IMG/VR virus record: IMGVR_UViG_3300020457_001257
Coordinates: 1 to 36,850 of that record
Reading direction: 5' to 3' (one strand)
DNA length: 36,850 nt
Origin: a virus
Position numbers and translations under genes: made by a program. Below are positions 17,407 to 25,684 of the stretch, piece after piece. Every line of letters starts with the position of its first letter. Position 1 is the stretch's first letter. A model generated the notes under the pieces. The model saw only the letters and a program-made list of their open reading frames with translations. It had not been told where the DNA came from and searched no databases.

Positions 17407-17968
17407 TATAGTCTGACCACCAACCTTGCCAACCTGGCTCTAATAGGTGATTCATTTGCCCTAGAGTACAGATACTAAACTCTTTTGGTGGCATTTTATA
17501 TAAATGATTTTTGATTGAAGGACAAACTTTGTCATAACAGTTATAATCTATTTCTCTATAGTAAAACTCATCACTACCTTTGTCGTATTTTTCTAAATAC
17601 ACATCTTCGTCTTCTTTAAACTTATCCCATATATGAGATACGTCTCCTTCCCAAGAAACGATAGTTGAGTTTAATGGTGTATGAGCTTCTTCTCTCCACC
17701 ATAAGTCATTTAATAATGTAAAATCTTTTCTGAATAAATCTGGTAACTCTTTCCATATAATAACATCTAAATCAAAATATAAGTTTCTACCATCACGAAA
17801 TTTATCGTACATCTGAAACTTATTGTACCAATTACCGTAAATATCATTTTCAATAACTTCAAAACTATCATATGATATACCAGAGTGAAAGTCTATCATA
17901 TATTTTAAGTTATCAACATGCCATTGAGTAAACTTATTACCAAATCTACAAGCTATTATTCTCCGCAT
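17381..17968 (-). CDS. Putative GT-A-type glycosyltransferase
   Basis: A 195-residue protein with the layout of small nucleotide-sugar transferases: an N-terminal beta start (MRRIIACRFG), then a hydrophobic strand ending in the metal-binding DxD at 66-68 (YFDLDVII), and a later NSTIVSWEG segment that would contact the acceptor. It is shorter than typical GT8-type enzymes. It is the last gene of the 14.7 kb island, overlaps the gene before it by 13 bases and overlaps the convergent plus-strand gene by 26 bases. The substrate cannot be told. Confidence 0.6.
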   Translation of the reverse strand: MRRIIACRFGNKFTQWHVDNLKYMIDFHSGISYDSFEVIENDIYGNWYNKFQMYDKFRDGRNLYFDLDVIIWKELPDLFRKDFTLLNDLWWREEAHTPLNSTIVSWEGDVSHIWDKFKEDEDVYLEKYDKGSDEFYYREIDYNCYDKVCPSIKNHLYKMPPKEFSICTLGQMNHLLEPGWQGWWSDYIIPHYKDQ

Positions 17969-18570
17969 TTTAACTCACCATTATCCATATATTTAATTTC
18001 TTTTATATCTGATATAATATCTATCATAGCCCATTGACCAGATTTTTTAATCTTTTGATATAACAAAGCAAAAGATTTCATATATTTTTCAGGACCAACA
18101 CCAGCAATTTCATAATCGCCACACATTGATAATACTATTTGTACATTATGACCTTGTTCAGCCCACCTTAAAGCAGAGTAGTCTAAAGTTTTCCAAACAC
18201 AACCTGATAAGTTTTGTCCTGCTAAAATTACGTTTTTAATTTCCCAACCTGCTTTCTTGGCTTCTTTTTTTATCCAAGCAATAGAGTTTAATGGATTATC
18301 TTTGTCGTAGTCTGCCCATTTATCAGGTAGTTCTAACCAACAATATCTATCTTTGACTTCATCTTTTAGTTCCATCATTCTAGTATGGGTACCACTTTCT
18401 TGAAAGTCTTCCGATAATATAACCATATCTTTTATAGGGTGTTCAAATATTAACTCTTTTAATTTACTGAAACGCAAATCATTTAACTCCTTTTCTCCTA
18501 GGAGTTGATTGCCTTCAAAATCAATTAAGATAACACCTGTTGCAGGCTTAAGTCGGTGTGGATGATACAT
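17956..18570 (-). CDS. Possible isochorismatase-like cysteine hydrolase
   Basis: A 204-residue alpha/beta protein. The segment NVILAGQNLSGCVWKTLDYS (about 113-132) followed by ALRWAEQGHNVQIVLSMC looks like the nucleophile region of isochorismatase-like hydrolases, with Cys124 as candidate nucleophile. Asp17 in VILIDFEG would be the catalytic Asp and Lys84 (LPDKW) a possible catalytic Lys. The match is weak and the family is diverse, so the activity is open. Its ATG overlaps the stop of the QueC-like gene (TAATG), suggesting the two act together. Confidence 0.45.
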   Translation of the reverse strand: MYHPHRLKPATGVILIDFEGNQLLGEKELNDLRFSKLKELIFEHPIKDMVILSEDFQESGTHTRMMELKDEVKDRYCWLELPDKWADYDKDNPLNSIAWIKKEAKKAGWEIKNVILAGQNLSGCVWKTLDYSALRWAEQGHNVQIVLSMCGDYEIAGVGPEKYMKSFALLYQKIKKSGQWAMIDIISDIKEIKYMDNGELKCGE

Positions 18571-19337
18571 TAATCCTCAAATGCCCAATCCTTCTCATTA
18601 CACCAAAAACATTCACCACATGTTTCTTCGGTTGTTGACCAAGCACATGATTTAGTTAATGGATATAAAGTCTCCATTAAATTGTGTTCTTTAAAAACAC
18701 CTGCCACAAATTTTTTATCTACTCTTAAATACGGTGCATAAGTGTGACCACCATCAGGCCAATTTTCTGTTAATTGTTTCTCGCCATTTCCTGGATCACG
18801 TTTTCTTTCTGCTACTTCATAAAATCCTCTTTCTTTTTGTACTTCTACTGGAGGATTAGTAGTCATAGCCGATATTGCAGGCGTACTATGTGTATTAGAC
18901 ATTTCTGATCTAGCGGCTCTGTTTTGCATAGCTTTGGAACAACCGTTTAATGTTCCCCAAGTTCTTACCATTTCTCCTGTCTTTTCATTCTTGATAAAAC
19001 CTCTTTTAGGATCGTTAAACATTTTCTTTGCTTTTTCCTGCCATACAGGATCAGATGTTTTAACTTCATAAACTTTTAAGTCTTGAACACTGTTAGGAAA
19101 AGTGTCTTGTAAAAATTTATGTACGTTTTTTGCTTTTTCTGTATCTATTCTACCGTCTTCATCACTCATATGAAAAGGGTAAATTTTCATTTCGGGTAGA
19201 TACTTACCGATTAAGTAAACTAATGAAGATGAATCGCAACCACCTGATAAAGACACCACTGCTTTTTCTGGTAGGCCTTCAGGAAAATTTTGTTCATCAA
19301 ATAAGTCAACTGTTTGATTACCATATGTAAACTTCAT
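18570..19337 (-). CDS. QueC-like PP-loop ATPase, copy 1
   Basis: A 255-residue PP-loop ATPase. The ATP-pyrophosphatase signature SLSGGCDSS is at 29-37. The C-terminus has Cys231, Cys240, Cys243 and Cys246 (CGECFWC, then EKDWAF), the zinc site arrangement of QueC, which turns a 7-deazaguanine carboxylate into the nitrile preQ0 using ATP and ammonia. The central AMTTNPPVE segment differs from QueC, and no other queuosine genes are visible, so the substrate may be another carboxylate. TAAAGGAG precedes the start at 19337. It follows a radical SAM gene at a distance of 10 bases and has a paralogue at 25680. Confidence 0.75.
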   Translation of the reverse strand: MKFTYGNQTVDLFDEQNFPEGLPEKAVVSLSGGCDSSSLVYLIGKYLPEMKIYPFHMSDEDGRIDTEKAKNVHKFLQDTFPNSVQDLKVYEVKTSDPVWQEKAKKMFNDPKRGFIKNEKTGEMVRTWGTLNGCSKAMQNRAARSEMSNTHSTPAISAMTTNPPVEVQKERGFYEVAERKRDPGNGEKQLTENWPDGGHTYAPYLRVDKKFVAGVFKEHNLMETLYPLTKSCAWSTTEETCGECFWCNEKDWAFED

Positions 19338-19347
19338 TTTTTCTCCT

Positions 19348-20634
19348 TTAATAGTTTGTTTCTCTCTTAGCTTTTAAATAATGTTCTTCTAACTCCGGAT
19401 GTAGAGCAAACAAATCGTGTCCTTCTCTTTTACTAAAACCATTTTTATCTAAATCTTGACAATAGTCAATAGTTTTAATAAATTCTTCTACATCTTGTTC
19501 TTTGTTTAATGACTCAAGAATATTAGGATAATCCTTATATAGTGGTTTAAGTTTTTCCTTAATTTCTTTAGGCAAATTCTTTACTTGTAATATTCTCGGG
19601 TGTTCAATGATATAAAATGTATGTGCTATACCCATATCTTTTAACATCGCAATTAATTTATGATTTTCTAATACAGATAAGAAAGATATTACAGAGTGAA
19701 CATTAACTCTTGCATTTTTTCTTGATCTCATTAATTTCATATTTTCTACAAGTTGATTCCAATCAGATTTCTTTCTGATATAATCATTATATTTACCATA
19801 ACTGTCTATAGATATTTTCATAACAAACTCTTTGAAGTGAGGAAAATAATCTCTAAAGTTATAACCGTCCATATCAAATACAGATAAATTTGTTTTGTAT
19901 ATTAGGTCTATACCTTTTGAGTAACCTGTTGCTACTAATTTGTCTAATAGTTTATAATGATTTACCATAACTAAAGGTTCGCCACCAATTAGTTTGATTG
20001 ATCTAGTATACTTTGCTACAGAGGCAATATCATCCAAATACTTTTCATCATCATGTTTCATAGTATTCATTCTTTCGCCATCTTTAGGATCCAAATCTGG
20101 ATCGTATACTTTTTTTAATTTTTTTAGTGAGATAGTTCTAGTGTTAGCACTTCTTGGTGTACACATATAACAATCTAGATTACAAGCATTACCAAACATT
20201 TTCATTTTGATGTCTAGTATTCTTTCGTCAAAATCTTTTATATCTCCTTCGTCTATAAATTTCTGAACAGCCCTTAATAACTCTGGAACCTTACTATCAA
20301 ATGTACCTTTTAATATTTGTTCACTATATTTCATTCTATCTGAACGACCATACTTTTGTTCTTGTTTCCAACAACCTGTACAATGGTGTCTAAAAAATTT
20401 AGGATCCCAATCCTCTTTTAACATTTCTTTTCTTAATCTGTTTTGATATTCGGAAGTATACCATTCTTTAATAGATGTATCTTCCATATTGTGGCCAGTT
20501 CTTGCTAGTGCGTCATAACAAGGCGCAAATCTACCACTTAAACTAGAAAATATGTGTGTGAAAGGTAGAGGACAGAACCATAATTTTTTATCCTTTAACT
20601 TTTGTTCAAATTCTTTTTTCTGTTCTTCATTCAT
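19348..20634 (-). CDS. Radical SAM protein with N-terminal Cys-rich domain
   Basis: A 428-residue radical SAM enzyme. The [4Fe-4S]-binding CxxxCxxC is CNLDCYMC at 151-158, followed by the SAM-contacting IKLIGGEPL near 214-222. An extra set of cysteines precedes it (Cys21, Cys39, Cys85, Cys88: PLPFTHIFSSLSGRFAPC, HHCTGCW), resembling half of a SPASM/twitch domain placed before the barrel. The start at 20634 lies 6 bases after a GATAAATA late-type motif, with no Shine-Dalgarno sequence. The next gene downstream is the QueC-like ATPase, a pairing repeated in reverse order at 24832-26414. Substrate unknown. Confidence 0.85.
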   Translation of the reverse strand: MNEEQKKEFEQKLKDKKLWFCPLPFTHIFSSLSGRFAPCYDALARTGHNMEDTSIKEWYTSEYQNRLRKEMLKEDWDPKFFRHHCTGCWKQEQKYGRSDRMKYSEQILKGTFDSKVPELLRAVQKFIDEGDIKDFDERILDIKMKMFGNACNLDCYMCTPRSANTRTISLKKLKKVYDPDLDPKDGERMNTMKHDDEKYLDDIASVAKYTRSIKLIGGEPLVMVNHYKLLDKLVATGYSKGIDLIYKTNLSVFDMDGYNFRDYFPHFKEFVMKISIDSYGKYNDYIRKKSDWNQLVENMKLMRSRKNARVNVHSVISFLSVLENHKLIAMLKDMGIAHTFYIIEHPRILQVKNLPKEIKEKLKPLYKDYPNILESLNKEQDVEEFIKTIDYCQDLDKNGFSKREGHDLFALHPELEEHYLKAKRETNY

Positions 20635-20635
20635 G

Positions 20636-21415
20636 CTAACTATTTATCCATATCTTATAAAGCGGACTATCAGGTAGATTGTGTATAGCACGATTCGGAC
20701 CTGTGTAGTGGACAACCTTTAATTTCTCATTAGGTTCATCTAACAACATAAAGTCTGTATTAAATTTTTTTGCATACATCTTATTCAGATTTATCATATC
20801 TTTGGCATTTTCTGTATACTTACCTAACCATTCTTGTGGTGTATTAGTAAGTTTACTTTTCTTTTCAAAGATTTTCCAATCAACATAGTTTTGTTCGCCA
20901 TAATATTTAAAGTGTACCTTACCTATATTGTAATAGTGTAATTGCCAATATTCAGGATTAAGTGCAAAGTCGTCCCATATATGCTTGAATTGTCCAGATT
21001 TAAATTTATAAAATCCACCATTTAAAGGTAATATATTATTATCTTTTAATCTGTTAGTGTGTAATCTTTCATTCCAAAATACACCATACGATACTAACTC
21101 ATCATCGCCAACAGGATGACCTATAAGTTCATCTACATTACCTACTATAACTTGATCTATATCCATTATGATAATCTCATCGCCTGGATTTTGACCACCA
21201 AATAAAGGACTAAAGTATTTTAGTTTGTGCCAGTGTTTTACGACATTACTATGATGATTATATGGTAATACTATATCGGCCTTTACGTTAGGGTCGTCAC
21301 TTAAACAAATAGATTGAAAAGGTATTGTACTATTTCTTTTCAGTCCATCATAGAAGTTGGCAACATAGTCTGGTGTATACATGCCTTTGAAATACACCGT
21401 ACATATTTTAAGCAT
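20636..21415 (-). CDS. GT-A-type glycosyltransferase
   Basis: A 259-residue protein with an N-terminal KICTVYFKGMYTPDYVANF start, a SICLSDDP strand and a DxD motif at 85-87 (IIIMDIDQVI), then LPLNGGFYKFKSG, where an acceptor-binding loop is expected, and a C-terminal VVHYTGPNRAIH that fits the metal-binding His of GT8-like enzymes. It overlaps the preceding glycosyltransferase gene by 8 bases. Sugar donor and acceptor are unknown; the position among sugar genes suggests decoration of a glycan or virion component. Confidence 0.7.
   Translation of the reverse strand: MLKICTVYFKGMYTPDYVANFYDGLKRNSTIPFQSICLSDDPNVKADIVLPYNHHSNVVKHWHKLKYFSPLFGGQNPGDEIIIMDIDQVIVGNVDELIGHPVGDDELVSYGVFWNERLHTNRLKDNNILPLNGGFYKFKSGQFKHIWDDFALNPEYWQLHYYNIGKVHFKYYGEQNYVDWKIFEKKSKLTNTPQEWLGKYTENAKDMINLNKMYAKKFNTDFMLLDEPNEKLKVVHYTGPNRAIHNLPDSPLYKIWINS
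20641..20648 (-). promoter_or_regulatory. Late-promoter-like motif GATAAATA inside the island
   Basis: Minus-strand GATAAATA ends 6 bases before the ATG of the radical SAM gene at 20634. One mismatch to TATAAATA. It lies in the end of the upstream glycosyltransferase gene. Confidence 0.45.
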
Positions 21416-22292
21416 TTATATTTCTCCAGATAATATCAAACTTTTTATTAATAGCGTGTATAAGTTTAGCTGTTTTAGGAATAAATCCTTGTGTATCAAA
21501 GAAATAATGCCAATCATCTTGCAACCAATGTACTGGTACATTATTTTCTTTTAGTTTAACAGCAAATATTGTTTCGTTGTCATAACCAAAGTATTTTGCT
21601 ATTTTCATAGGAAAGAAATCATCTTGTCCTATTAAACTTGTCATAAGGTCTAAAGTTTGTTTAAAATCTGTAAAATAATCTAATTTTTTTAAGTGTTCTC
21701 TATTGATACCTACTATACCTGTATTGATAACATCATTTTTAGGACTTAAACCTTTTTCTATTAACATTGCCTGAGCGTTATAAAATTTTGAGTTTGGACT
21801 TCTTATTGTTTGTGTTCTTTCGCCTATCTTATGAATAGGGCTTACTCTTTCGTTATTGTTCTTAACGGCCACACCTTTTGATAAGTCAAATACTTCAAAA
21901 AAGTTTTCTGTTGTGTTAGGTACAACATCAAAGTCTAGATATAACACCTCGTCATAGTCTTTAGCAAATTCATATAGTAAATGTATCTTAAAAAAGTTAA
22001 CTATGTTATAACTTGTAATTTCTGGATAAAACTTTCTCATCCATTTGTAATAATCAACATAACTAGTATTTAAACCAGCACACTTTGTATCATTTTCTAC
22101 CATAGTAAAATCTACACCTATTTTTTTGGCATATTCTACTTTACAATCTACTAACTGTTGGTAGTTCTTTTCAAATTCGTTTTTAGTATTATAGTTTGTA
22201 AACTCGGCATCCTTTTTCTTGATATGCTCGTCAAACGTATCTAATTCTTCTTTTGGAATATTAATGTATAAACTAAATATTTTTCTTTTCAC
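21408..22292 (-). CDS. GT-A-type glycosyltransferase
   Basis: A 294-residue protein. After a charged N-terminal part, residues 95-127 (NFFKIHLLYEFAKDYDEVLY then LDFDVVPNTTENFF) contain the DxD at 120-122 typical of metal-dependent GT-A enzymes, and VINTGIVGINREH (near 188) fits the following conserved loop. It overlaps the methyltransferase gene upstream by 20 bases and the next glycosyltransferase downstream by 8, so the three are surely co-transcribed. Donor and acceptor are unknown. Confidence 0.72.
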   Translation of the reverse strand: MKRKIFSLYINIPKEELDTFDEHIKKKDAEFTNYNTKNEFEKNYQQLVDCKVEYAKKIGVDFTMVENDTKCAGLNTSYVDYYKWMRKFYPEITSYNIVNFFKIHLLYEFAKDYDEVLYLDFDVVPNTTENFFEVFDLSKGVAVKNNNERVSPIHKIGERTQTIRSPNSKFYNAQAMLIEKGLSPKNDVINTGIVGINREHLKKLDYFTDFKQTLDLMTSLIGQDDFFPMKIAKYFGYDNETIFAVKLKENNVPVHWLQDDWHYFFDTQGFIPKTAKLIHAINKKFDIIWRNINA

Positions 22293-22944
22293 GTTTCGCC
22301 TCTTCCCATGACATAATTGGATCAGGAGTACCTTCCATTTTTCCTACTATTATAAATCTTGTACCTCTGTAATCTGTAACCTTTTCCTCTGATAATACAG
22401 TTGCATTACTAGGTAATTGCTTTTTAAAATCTTCTATTGTCTCTACACAATTAATATGGCCTTCAATATCATACATGTTGTTAGATGTAAAAGCAAAGTG
22501 TGTTGGCGATGTTCTTCCCCACCAAGGATTTTTCATTATTGGTGCTGGTCCCCATTCTTTCATGGGTTTCATATGTTCGCAAGAAGTATTAATAAACAAA
22601 TCAACACCGTCATATTGATCTCTATATTTTTCAAATACATCACCTGTAATCCAATCTATATTCCAATCTTTAAATATTCTATACTTTGATCTACTAATTA
22701 CTTGTGCGTCTGTATCAACACAAACTATTTGTTTTACTTTGTGATAAAATGCCGGTATTAAAATACTACCATACCAACTACCAAATATAACTACTTTTGA
22801 ATCTTTATTTAAGAAATCTAATTTATTTACAGCGTCAACAAGTTTTAGTTTAGTGTTGAATTGATTAGGACTTAACGAATCTAATAGGTCGTCATTCTCC
22901 CTAATTTCTGCCATTAAATTTCTTAATATTTCTAAATCAATCAT
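22273..22944 (-). CDS. SAM-dependent methyltransferase-like protein
   Basis: A 223-residue class I methyltransferase-like protein. Motif I is VVIFGSWYGS at 51-60, followed by the acidic end of strand 2 (VCVDTDAQ, near 74) and ITGDVF (near 98), the usual SAM-binding order. The VDLFINTSCEHM segment matches motif IV. The glycine motif is not perfect, so a nucleotide- or SAM-binding role without methylation is possible. It overlaps the carbamoyltransferase gene by 8 bases. The target is unknown. Confidence 0.65.
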   Translation of the reverse strand: MIDLEILRNLMAEIRENDDLLDSLSPNQFNTKLKLVDAVNKLDFLNKDSKVVIFGSWYGSILIPAFYHKVKQIVCVDTDAQVISRSKYRIFKDWNIDWITGDVFEKYRDQYDGVDLFINTSCEHMKPMKEWGPAPIMKNPWWGRTSPTHFAFTSNNMYDIEGHINCVETIEDFKKQLPSNATVLSEEKVTDYRGTRFIIVGKMEGTPDPIMSWEEAKREKKNI

Positions 22945-24463
22945 TTTTTCTATATATGTAATCGTTAATAACTAATATATCCAATGCAGTTCTTTTAAAA
23001 GTTCTCATTGCATTTTCTGGTGTTTCTACTATAGGCTCTTGACAGTTAAAACTTGTATTAAGTACCATAGGTACGCCAGTGATAACACCAAACTCTCTTA
23101 TTAGTTCATAAAATTTATTATTATCTTCTTTGTTTACTGTTTGTATTCTTGCAGTACCATCAACGTGAGTAATACCTGGTACTACTTTCTTTTTATCTTC
23201 TTTAACAGGACAAATTCTTGACATATAAGGACTAGGCAAAGTTGTATCAAAATATTCCTTATAATGTTCTTCTAAAACTGCTGGTGCAAAAGGTCTAAAG
23301 TCTTCTCTCATTTTTATTGTACTGTTAATAATATCTTTTATATCTGGATTTCTAGGATCGGCTAATATACTTCTATTACCTAATGCTCTATTACCACTTT
23401 CTGATTTACCTTGAAACCAACCTACTATCATACCATCGGCAATTGCTTGTGCAATCTCTTTGTATGAAGTTAATTTTTCTCCACCTTTATGGTCATATGA
23501 TAAGCCAGCATATACGTTAGACTTATGTACTTTATTGTTTATTGTATATTCAGCATGTTGATAAGTACCAATAGCTTGGCCTTCGTCACCAATTGCAGGT
23601 GGAACAAATACATTATCCCATTTTTTGGTAAACATTTCATTACAGTAACCGTTATATGCAACACCACCAGCTAGACATAAGTTATCGGAAGTTTTTAAAG
23701 GATATACATGTTCCTTAATTCTTTCCATAGTTATTTCTTGTAGTGTATATGCCAAGTCATCTATACCATGTTTTGCAATTTGTATTTGTTTCCATTCTGG
23801 ATATTTTCTTTCTAAAATAGGTCCTTCTAAAATTTGTGTAAGTACATTGTAATAATAATCACTATGTTTACCATAACCAACTTTACCCATAAGTTTACTT
23901 GCACCTAATGTTCCAAATCCTGTTAAGTTAGACATGTGGTTCCATAACCAACCGATAGGAAGTTTTGCTGATAAATCTGTTGCGTTGCCGTCTCTGTCAA
24001 AGAATAAACATCTATATCTTGAGCCAATACCATCTATCGCAAGTATATCACTTTGTTTGTAGCCGGAGTTTAAAAATGCATATGTAGCATGTGATTGATG
24101 ATGGTCAATATAATAAATGTCATCTTTATAATATCTTTGCCATAATGTTTTAACTTCATAATCTAAAATTTCATCATGACCTTTAAATATTGTATTAAAT
24201 AATTCTTCTTTAGATTTTCTGATACCACCATAGGTATAAGTCCATGCAAAGACAGTATCAGGTTCTTTCTTAACATAATCATTTACAAATTCATCATTTA
24301 AAGTATAATCACCAGGATTTAATATATCTGATTGGTGGTTATAAGCTTCTGCTTTATATGGCAAGTTATGTTTGAATCTGGTGTGTCTTTCTCTCTGATT
24401 ATGATAAACACCGTCATAGGTGTTGTGGTCATGTAAGTTTATAGCAACAGCGTTAATTTTCAC
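22937..24463 (-). CDS. NodU/CmcH-type O-carbamoyltransferase
   Basis: A 508-residue carbamoyltransferase. The N-terminal Kae1-like metal site is seen as HHQSHATYAF (121-130), followed by ILAIDGIGSR and LAGGVAYNGYCN. The C-terminal YrdC-like half has GNRALGNRSILADPRNP and VLNTSFNCQEPIVETP, both typical of the family. Such enzymes move a carbamoyl group from carbamoyl phosphate through a carbamoyl-adenylate to a hydroxyl of a sugar or natural product. Translation begins at a GTG 7 bases after AAGGAG. The acceptor could be a sugar made in this island or a modified base; the sequence does not decide. Confidence 0.9.
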   Translation of the reverse strand: MKINAVAINLHDHNTYDGVYHNQRERHTRFKHNLPYKAEAYNHQSDILNPGDYTLNDEFVNDYVKKEPDTVFAWTYTYGGIRKSKEELFNTIFKGHDEILDYEVKTLWQRYYKDDIYYIDHHQSHATYAFLNSGYKQSDILAIDGIGSRYRCLFFDRDGNATDLSAKLPIGWLWNHMSNLTGFGTLGASKLMGKVGYGKHSDYYYNVLTQILEGPILERKYPEWKQIQIAKHGIDDLAYTLQEITMERIKEHVYPLKTSDNLCLAGGVAYNGYCNEMFTKKWDNVFVPPAIGDEGQAIGTYQHAEYTINNKVHKSNVYAGLSYDHKGGEKLTSYKEIAQAIADGMIVGWFQGKSESGNRALGNRSILADPRNPDIKDIINSTIKMREDFRPFAPAVLEEHYKEYFDTTLPSPYMSRICPVKEDKKKVVPGITHVDGTARIQTVNKEDNNKFYELIREFGVITGVPMVLNTSFNCQEPIVETPENAMRTFKRTALDILVINDYIYRKND

Positions 24464-24480
24464 TTCTTTTCTCCTTCAGT

Positions 24481-24488
24481 TATTTATT
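24481..24488 (-). promoter_or_regulatory. Late-promoter-like motif AATAAATA
   Basis: Minus-strand AATAAATA, overlapping the stop codon of the DUF59 gene and followed after about 6 bases by the AAGGAG ribosome-binding site of the carbamoyltransferase. One mismatch to the late consensus. Confidence 0.35.
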
Positions 24489-24828
24489 ATAGTCCTAATA
24501 AACCTCTTATCTCTGGATCAATCATGTCTCTTGTCCATTGAGGCGTCATCGTGACTCTTACATTGCATTTTAGTCCTGGAATACTTTCAATATTCATCTT
24601 TACATTATTTACTATTTGGTCTGCCGCCGGACAAAAGGCAGACGTTAAACTCATTAAAACAAAAACATGTCTTGCTTCTGTCACTTTAACATCATAGATT
24701 AAACCAAGTGTGTATATATCTGTAGAGATTTCAGGATCGTAAACTTGTTTTAACTGTTCCTTAATCTTTTCAATATATTCTAACCTAGTCTCTTGATGAT
24801 CTTGTATATCGCTTAAATCTTCTTTCAT
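24487..24828 (-). CDS. DUF59/MIP18-family Fe-S assembly protein (SufT-like)
   Basis: A 113-residue protein of the DUF59 (MIP18/PaaD/SufT) family: a helical N-terminus, VYDPEISTDIYTLGLIYDV (29-47) with the signature DPE and GLIYDV, and a conserved cysteine at 66 in SAFCPAAD, then MTPQWTRDMI. Family members help load [4Fe-4S] clusters into apo-proteins. Here it lies 3 bases downstream of a radical SAM gene in an island with several such enzymes, so a role in their maturation is a natural inference. It is small for a fusion-free member and looks complete. Confidence 0.85.
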   Translation of the reverse strand: MKEDLSDIQDHQETRLEYIEKIKEQLKQVYDPEISTDIYTLGLIYDVKVTEARHVFVLMSLTSAFCPAADQIVNNVKMNIESIPGLKCNVRVTMTPQWTRDMIDPEIRGLLGL

Positions 24829-24831
24829 AAT

Positions 24832-25671
24832 TTATACATTTAATATATTACTATATTTTTCTATAGGAAAATGTCCTTTCGGTTGTACATATTCTTTGCA
24901 AGTCACACAATACTTTTCGTATTTAAATAATTGAAAATTCATCATCTTATCAATATTTTCTTTTGTCATAGGAAAAGACCTAGACAATTCAATGTTGTTT
25001 GCAAATTTTTTACTACAGTGTACTATATGCCTTTTTTCAAAGTCAATAACAGGCACCATAGGAAAAGCGGCACACATTTTACGGTCTATTTCAGCCGCTT
25101 GTTCGTGTACTGCTGTCACATCACCCTTTGTTGGTGTTCTACCATTGAACGCCTTAAACATGGTGTTTTTGTGATCTAATTTCTTTTGAAATTCTGGATA
25201 GTTCTCTACGTACTTAAAGTAGTTAGGTGTTTTAAGTACTACATTATAATTGTTCATTTCGTTTGGTCCGAAATAATCAAAGTTACCTAGTTTTTTAATT
25301 TCTTTAGGATAAAAATCTAATGTTAAGTGTTCTACATATAAGATTTCTGGATCCTCTAGTATTTCAGGATATCTTTTTCTTACGAAAGAGTTAGATAATA
25401 CTGAACATATAAAATTAGGATATTCTTTTATCATTGCTATCACTTCACGTAGATTTTTAATTAAACCTGGTTCACCACCTAGTAAACATATTCTGACTTT
25501 ATATTTACTTAATGCGTTTAATGTTTCTCTTAAAAAATCTAAATCTACTGTTAAGTTTCTCATTTCTAAAGTATAACTTGTGCAGTAGTGACAGTCTTTA
25601 TTACAAGACATTGATAAAAAGAAGTCTATCGCTAAATAATTTTTTTGTACGTATGTTAAATCAAACTTCAT
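24832..25671 (-). CDS. Radical SAM protein
   Basis: A 279-residue radical SAM enzyme. The cluster-binding motif CNKDCHYC is at 23-30, and RICLLGGEPG (near 67) gives the SAM-contacting GGEP. Later cysteines (HCSKKF, then YCVTCKEY near the C-terminus) may hold a second cluster. A start at 25689 would add six residues. I prefer 25671 because the AATAAATA motif at 25677-25684 lies exactly 5 bases before it, the same geometry as other late genes here, and it would overlap the longer start. It lies downstream of QueC-like copy 2 and 3 bases before the DUF59 gene. Substrate unknown. Confidence 0.82.
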   Translation of the reverse strand: MKFDLTYVQKNYLAIDFFLSMSCNKDCHYCTSYTLEMRNLTVDLDFLRETLNALSKYKVRICLLGGEPGLIKNLREVIAMIKEYPNFICSVLSNSFVRKRYPEILEDPEILYVEHLTLDFYPKEIKKLGNFDYFGPNEMNNYNVVLKTPNYFKYVENYPEFQKKLDHKNTMFKAFNGRTPTKGDVTAVHEQAAEIDRKMCAAFPMVPVIDFEKRHIVHCSKKFANNIELSRSFPMTKENIDKMMNFQLFKYEKYCVTCKEYVQPKGHFPIEKYSNILNV

Positions 25672-25676
25672 GCTAC

Positions 25677-25684
25677 TATTTATT
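25677..25684 (-). promoter_or_regulatory. Late-promoter-like motif AATAAATA
   Basis: Minus-strand AATAAATA, 5 bases before the ATG at 25671. It overlaps the stop codon of the QueC-like gene. One mismatch to TATAAATA, but with the exact spacing seen at the strong late promoters. Confidence 0.5.

Noticed and set aside
18570-19337. True queuosine or preQ0 synthesis
   Set aside because: Only QueC-like genes are present; no QueD, QueE, FolE or QueF-like gene is recognisable in the window, and the central motif differs, so a preQ0 pathway is not claimed.
22417-22689. Plus-strand frames opposite the minus-strand island
   Set aside because: Frames such as this one and those at 19130, 24931, 29829, 30565 and 34967 are rich in Phe, Leu and Cys as expected for the reverse strand of AT-rich genes and lack start signals.
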